The notes below the pieces were generated by a model. It was not told where the DNA came from and searched no databases. It worked only from the letters and a program-made list of their open reading frames with translations. Shown here piece by piece: positions 63,511 to 64,000 of a DNA stretch of 64,000 nucleotides. This DNA is from Rheinheimera pleomorphica (GTDB lineage Bacteria > Pseudomonadota > Gammaproteobacteria > Enterobacterales > Alteromonadaceae). The position numbers were made by a program, and so were the translations under genes. The stretch is taken from NCBI RefSeq assembly GCF_011634895.1, contig NZ_SIRR01000005.1, positions 186,001 through 250,000 of the forward strand, given 5' to 3'. How positions within the stretch are numbered: the stretch's first letter is position 1; the number at the start of each line of letters is the position of its first letter.

Positions 63511-64000
63511 GTGGTGTATGCCTTTTTCCGCCCCCTGGTGACCAGCCTTATCATAGCGGTATTAAGCGGTTGTAGCCTGATGCAGCGCCCCGAGCCTGCC
63601 CAGACGCCGCTAAACCATAGCCAACGTGAACAACAACTTCTGTTAATGCAGCAGTTTGCACTGCAGGCCAGTGTCGGTATTAAAACCCCTGACGAGTCGA
63701 TCAGTGGTAATTTACGCTGGCAACAACAGGATGCGGCGCATTACAGCGCCCGTTTAAGTAATTTTCTTGGCATTAGTCTGTTTGAATTAACCGACAGTGC
63801 AGATGGCAGCGCCATTACCATTAAAGGTGAGACTTACCGAGCCGTTGATACCAGCACCTTACTGTTGCAGTTATCTGGCTGGTCGATGCCACTGCAGGAC
63901 ATGCCGCTGTATCTGCGCGGTTTACCCGGTAGTAAAGGCCGTAATATCCGCCGCGATGAATTTGACCGGGTGACGGCATTTACCCTAACCGATAGCACCG
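63511..64000 (+). CDS. lolB: outer-membrane lipoprotein insertion protein LolB, N-terminal part (runs off right edge)
   Basis: About the first 163 residues of LolB, the outer-membrane lipoprotein that receives lipoproteins from LolA and inserts them. A GTG start with GAAGGA seven bases before it gives a lipoprotein signal peptide ending in the lipobox VLSGC, followed by SLMQRPEP. Mature motifs such as FALQASVGIKTPDESISGNLRWQQ and LPGSKGR fit LolB. The gene faces away from hemA across a 90-bp gap, the arrangement found in many gammaproteobacteria. The C-terminus is outside the window. Confidence 0.9.
   Translation, partial: MVYAFFRPLVTSLIIAVLSGCSLMQRPEPAQTPLNHSQREQQLLLMQQFALQASVGIKTPDESISGNLRWQQQDAAHYSARLSNFLGISLFELTDSADGSAITIKGETYRAVDTSTLLLQLSGWSMPLQDMPLYLRGLPGSKGRNIRRDEFDRVTAFTLTDST

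Overview
The window reads as a chromosomal segment of a Gram-negative gammaproteobacterium of the Alteromonadales/Chromatiaceae type, with a Rheinheimera-like feel. This is inferred from gene content and order and was not tested by any search. Supporting signs are hemA-prfA-prmC divergent from lolB, the scpA-scpB-rluB string, kdsA and sirB2 close to prmC, a trpEGDC(F)BA operon behind a Trp leader peptide, AceK, outer-membrane porin and lipoprotein genes, and several LytS/LytTR, GGDEF and HD-GYP regulators. Genes are tightly packed on both strands. No tRNA, rRNA, insertion sequence, CRISPR array, prophage or replication origin was seen.

Layout. 1-1.7 kb: the manC-manB nucleotide-sugar pair (manB runs off the left edge). 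1.9-9.2 kb: carbonic anhydrase, purU, trmO, a Kelch-type secreted protein, proS and an Na+-coupled NSS transporter. 9.4-15.0 kb: a YciI protein, galE, a NarL-type two-component pair, a DUF2306-like membrane protein, a short-chain dehydrogenase and a TSUP exporter. 15.2-16.6 kb: a small AT-rich island with an unrecognised 261-aa protein, a two-TM miniprotein and a zinc-ribbon membrane protein. 16.7-20.6 kb: rluB, scpB, scpA, yciO and rnm. 20.9-27.8 kb: the complete trp operon with promoter, leader peptide carrying three consecutive Trp codons, and attenuator. 27.8-36 kb: a solute-binding protein, a SlyD-like FKBP, hemH, a very long class A PBP, a diguanylate cyclase, a HAD phosphatase, yccF and an alkyltransferase-like protein. 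36-45.8 kb: small membrane and repeat proteins of unknown role, acpH, a YebC-family protein, cytochrome b562, a CsbD-family protein, a dipeptidase, a DUF445 protein, yjjX, a YfcC-type transporter, and a phosphate-binding-like protein with a porin. 46-53.7 kb: aceK, yaiI, an MCP, an RNA pseudouridine synthase, tapT, an S4 protein, an alpha/beta hydrolase and an M14 peptidase. 53.9-56.7 kb: two LytS-type kinases and a LytTR regulator in one operon. 56.9-64 kb: a DUF3718 protein, kdsA, sirB2, an HD-GYP regulator, prmC, prfA, hemA and the start of lolB.

How the genes work together. The trp genes form one translationally coupled operon in which every junction overlaps or nearly touches. scpA-scpB-rluB and manC-manB are similarly coupled. 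prfA and prmC encode a release factor and the enzyme that methylates its GGQ glutamine. hemA and hemH bracket haem synthesis, and a cytochrome b562 is a possible consumer of haem. GGDEF and HD-GYP genes can make and degrade cyclic di-GMP.

Nothing here can be claimed as a proven new system. The best candidates for something undescribed are the AT-rich 15.2-16.2 kb pair, the LytS pair in which the second kinase has lost its ATP-binding glycine boxes, three 15-bp direct repeats in front of the cytochrome b562 gene, and a small protein carrying a duplicated GNGGGIIPPGN motif.
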